64,000 nucleotides of DNA from Candidatus Midichloria sp. (GTDB taxonomy: Bacteria > Pseudomonadota > Alphaproteobacteria > Rickettsiales > Midichloriaceae): the NCBI GenBank assembly GCA_030060845.1, contig CP094379.1, positions 193,737 to 257,736 of the forward strand, read 5' to 3'. The notes under the pieces were generated by a model that worked only from the letters and a program-made list of their open reading frames with translations, was not told where the DNA came from and did not search any database. Both the position numbers and the translations under genes were made by a program. Of the stretch, positions 61,561 to 64,000 are shown piece by piece; the first letter of the stretch is position 1; each line of letters opens with the position of its first letter.

Positions 61561-62415
61561 ATGAAAAAATTCAAAGCTGAATTATGGTTACTTTTTCTGC
61601 CTTTATTTTTTATTGAAGGAGCCTTTGTTTTAAAGAAAAGGAAACCCAATTATTTAATTGAATCTGAGTACCAGAAAAGCTCTGTTGGAATATACTTGAT
61701 CAATTTAGATAGAGCTCAAGCTAGGTTACAAAAAGTTTTACCATTGATAGAATTTATTGGTTTCCCTATTATCAGAATTTCTGCTGTTGATGGCAGCAAA
61801 CTCTCTAAAGATTATATTAATTCAGTTGTAGATTATAAATCTTATAAAAATTTCATTGGCCATGAGCCAGAGGTTGGAACTGTAGGATGCTATTTAAGCC
61901 ATATAAGAACCTGGGAAGAGTTTTTAAAATCAAATTACGAATATGCATTGATTTTTGAAGATGATGTTTCCTTTGAAGGTACGCAAGTAAAAAATATTAT
62001 CAGTGAATTGTTAAAAAAAGCTCAACTATGGGATATATGTAGTTTCGAATTATTACATAGAGGGGGACCTAGAAAAATTGCAGAATTAACAAATAACTTT
62101 TGCTTAGTTGTTTACAAATACAGGGTTTCTCATACTGGGGCTTATATGATTAACAGAAAAGCTACTCTACAGTTATTAAAATATTCATACAAAATTAAAA
62201 TGCCAGTGGATCATTTCTTCACTAGAAATTGGGAGCTAGGTTTAAAATTTACTGGCGTGGAACCAAGAATAGTTCACCAACCGCTTGGAGATTCTTATAT
62301 AAAAAATGATAAACCAAAGGCTGATTATACCTTTGGTATTATAATTCATAGAGCCGTATATGAAATAAAATCTGCCGTGATGCGTTTTACATATAGCTTC
62401 TTATCATATCTTTAA
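61561..62415 (+). CDS. Glycosyltransferase family 25 (LPS-type)
   Basis: Predicted to add a galactose-like sugar to lipopolysaccharide or another surface glycan. An N-terminal membrane anchor (WLLFLPLFFIEGAFVL) precedes the GT25 domain: VGIYLINLDRAQARLQKV, IRISAVDGSKL, GTVGCYLSHIRTWEEFLKSN, ALIFEDDVSF with the metal-binding DxD-like EDD, VSHTGAYMINRKATLQLLKY and PVDHFF. 284 residues, full length. It begins 17 bases after tRNA-Lys. The sugar and acceptor cannot be told. Confidence 0.92.
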   Translation: MKKFKAELWLLFLPLFFIEGAFVLKKRKPNYLIESEYQKSSVGIYLINLDRAQARLQKVLPLIEFIGFPIIRISAVDGSKLSKDYINSVVDYKSYKNFIGHEPEVGTVGCYLSHIRTWEEFLKSNYEYALIFEDDVSFEGTQVKNIISELLKKAQLWDICSFELLHRGGPRKIAELTNNFCLVVYKYRVSHTGAYMINRKATLQLLKYSYKIKMPVDHFFTRNWELGLKFTGVEPRIVHQPLGDSYIKNDKPKADYTFGIIIHRAVYEIKSAVMRFTYSFLSYL

Positions 62416-62539
62416 TAACCTCAGATATACAAATATTAGTTTGCCATCAAGAGCAACTATTTTACAAAATTACTCTATATTTCAATAATACCTCTTGATA
62501 AAACGTTCTTTAGGTGCTATAAGCTGAATGCTAATTTAA

Positions 62540-62616
<77 letters not shown>

Positions 62617-62754
62617 GATTCTACTATGGTTTACTAATTCTCTTAGTGCTACTTTAGAGATAAATTTTCAGCAACAACTATAAAACTGGATTAACTAATC
62701 AATAACATTATTTGCCTTAATCTTTGAGATAGTAAAATGAAGTATTTTAACGCC

Positions 62755-62935
62755 TTCTACTTTTCTTCTCTCTCATTCTTCTTATATCTGGCAGAAATTA
62801 TCTAGGGTATAAAATGTAAGTTATGATACATCTCTTCATGTTGAGTATATATTTCTTAAGCAAATCTATCTCAACACTTAGCTCCTTGCAAAACTCTCTC
62901 TCCTCAAACTTGCTACTCTCTTCTTATCTTTAAAT
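62755..62935. repeat. 170-bp dispersed repeat, copy 2
   Basis: Direct copy of 23265-23435, starting cttctctctcattcttctta and ending cttgctactctcttcttat. Beyond the repeat the sequence diverges; the minus strand of 62935-63000 reads EDTEEVEPTRGQFKDKK, which may extend the original coding sequence. Confidence 0.8.
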
Positions 62936-63121
62936 TGCCCTCTTGTTGGTTCAACTTCTTCTGTATCTTCTTCTAAGTGCTTCTACTTGTTGTTGAACGG
63001 ACCGCCCCTCAGCTTTGGGCACAATCTCATGGTAAAGCAAGTTTCAACTGACTTTTATAAGATTCTGAAACTCTTTTTCTTTATCTTCAACTAGTATATT
63101 TCCTTCGTAAGCACCCAGAGA

Positions 63122-63545
63122 GTGTTAACAACCCTGAAGTTTTAATAAGAGATAAAGCAATAAATTCCAAAAAGTAGTATCAAGCTTCGTACTTTATTCG
63201 TATCACAGCCTTTATTTTCATCTTCTTATACCAGCACAATTTAGCATCTCCACCATCTCACTTGTTAATAAACAGGTTGAAACAAGAAAGGATTGTGATA
63301 TATTATCACCTAAAAAGGAAAAATGTTAGATCGCCTATACCAAGTATCAGAAGATCCATTTAACAAAGATATATTATCTACTAATAGTAGAAAAATTTAT
63401 TATGGCTGATTTTATACGCCTTAAAACAGAAGAAGATATCAAAAATAGATATAGTATTTTTCTGAACTTAACTACAGTAAAAGTGCACTGTCATGGAACG
63501 GGAGCTTTAAAAAAAGAGTAGGCAAAGTACAGTTTATAGTAAGCA
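63122..63545. mobile_element. Cluster of scrambled IS5-type fragments
   Basis: Three pieces lie next to each other: the 3' end (gttaacaaccctgaagtttt, minus orientation, from 63125), a middle minus-strand piece (agcttcgtactttattcgta to ctcacttgtt, 63184-63265), and a plus-strand piece from the 5' end through MSD/LDRLYQVSEDPF-like start and the MADFIRLKTEEDIKNRYS block to 63545. Orientation changes within 150 bases show repeated insertion or inversion. Confidence 0.78.
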
Positions 63546-63599
63546 GTAGCTATAATTAGAATATGATTTGATATTATTAGGCAAAAAATAAGATTTTGC

Positions 63600-64000
63600 A
63601 GCTTCCATACAATATTTATAGCAATACCCCAATGCATATAGCTAGTGCTGATTTTTAACCATAGTGGTAAGCAAGATATAGCTCTAGTTCAAGCACAGTC
63701 TCCATATTACTTAGAGTTGGAGATGGAATTTTTGAAGCAGCAATAGGCTATAGTGCTGCTGCTCATAATATGAATAATGAGGAAGCTAGTATAGTGAGTT
63801 TCAATTCCTTCTCCAATTATCTTGCAATATTGTTAGGCAAAGGAGATGGAACGTTTCAAGCAAAACGAAATTATACTATTAGTGATAACAACACTATATT
63901 GGTAGCAGTAGGTGATTTTAATGGAGATGGTAAACTAAATACAGTAAATATTCCTCATTATGGTCTATAAATTACCATCATCTAACAGTACATTAACCCT
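63600..64000 (+). pseudogene. VCBS/FG-GAP repeat protein, broken, runs past the window
   Basis: Frames give HIASADFNHSGKQDIALVQA, VGDGIFEAAIGYSAAAHN, then an open part (63770-63970) with LAILLGKGDGTFQAKRNYTI and AVGDFNGDGKLNTVNIPHYG. These are VCBS/FG-GAP beta-propeller units with calcium-type DFNGDGKLN loops and the LLGxGDGTFQ link. A stop at 63968-63970 and earlier shifts break it; another frame continues LPSSNSTLT to the end. Such repeats occur in large surface or secreted proteins. Confidence 0.7.

Overview
The window reads as chromosome of a low-GC, obligately intracellular alphaproteobacterium of the order Rickettsiales. The evidence is the AT-rich sequence, alphaproteobacterial gene neighbourhoods (coaE-dnaQ, proS-tsaD, rplM-rpsI, lspA-holB), the short bacterial-type ProS, ankyrin and FG-GAP/VCBS protein remnants, degraded F-type conjugation genes of the kind found in rickettsial amplified genetic elements (RAGE), and very many decayed genes and insertion-sequence fragments. 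Family or genus cannot be fixed from the sequence alone; Midichloriaceae-like or Orientia-like relatives are plausible.

Layout. 1-5.4 kb: 3' part of glmS, a radC fragment cut by an IS5-type remnant, intact pccB, a broken ankyrin gene, tRNA-Ala(GGC). 5.4-10.2 kb: a decayed RAGE-like island directly downstream of that tRNA (DnaA-like gene, dam methylase, traN-like, trbC, traU). 10.2-15.4 kb: broken EVE-domain gene, rplM-rpsI with a consensus promoter, a frameshifted transposase, gyrB. 15.4-17.6 kb: IS5 and IS256 remnants and tRNA-Met. 17.6-22.6 kb: intact type I secretion pair, lspA, holB, tRNA-Gly, tRNA-Ala. 22.6-24.6 kb: two inverted IS5 remnants enclosing a 42-bp perfect palindrome and an interrupted ORF. 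24.7-31.8 kb: nfu, decayed rsmI and lpoA-like genes, proS-tsaD, an FG-GAP remnant, folB and a solute-binding lipoprotein. 31.8-37.8 kb: ankyrin and glycosyltransferase pseudogenes, coaE, dnaQ, CDF transporter, ispG, tRNA-Ser. 38-42.4 kb: clpB with a heat-shock-like promoter, tRNA-Ser, a nearly full IS5 copy, tRNA-Pro. 42.4-47.6 kb: a degenerate block, bcp, pseudogenes of phbB and phbA. 47.6-54.5 kb: alanine symporter, thrS-infC, a fold-back IS5 derivative, rpoN pseudogene, tRNA-Thr. 54.8-64 kb: dsbA pseudogene, mlaA-mlaC, gltA pseudogene, ubiB, petC pseudogene, tRNA-Lys, a GT25 glycosyltransferase, tRNA-fMet, repeats and a VCBS-repeat pseudogene.

How it fits together. Housekeeping genes (translation, replication, chaperone, cofactor and envelope functions) are open and full length, while genes for PHB synthesis, the TCA entry step (gltA), cytochrome bc1 (petC), sigma-54, DsbA, RsmI, conjugation and several host-interaction-type proteins carry frameshifts and stops. 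The pattern suggests genome reduction in progress, driven or accompanied by IS5-type repeats. No clear new multi-gene system is visible. The least ordinary structures are (i) a shared sequence block just downstream of two different tRNA genes, suggesting a tRNA-targeted element, (ii) the inverted IS pair around a perfect palindrome, and (iii) an IS5 derivative whose two ends are 63-bp perfect inverted copies of the same terminus. No CRISPR array, rRNA gene or replication origin was recognised.
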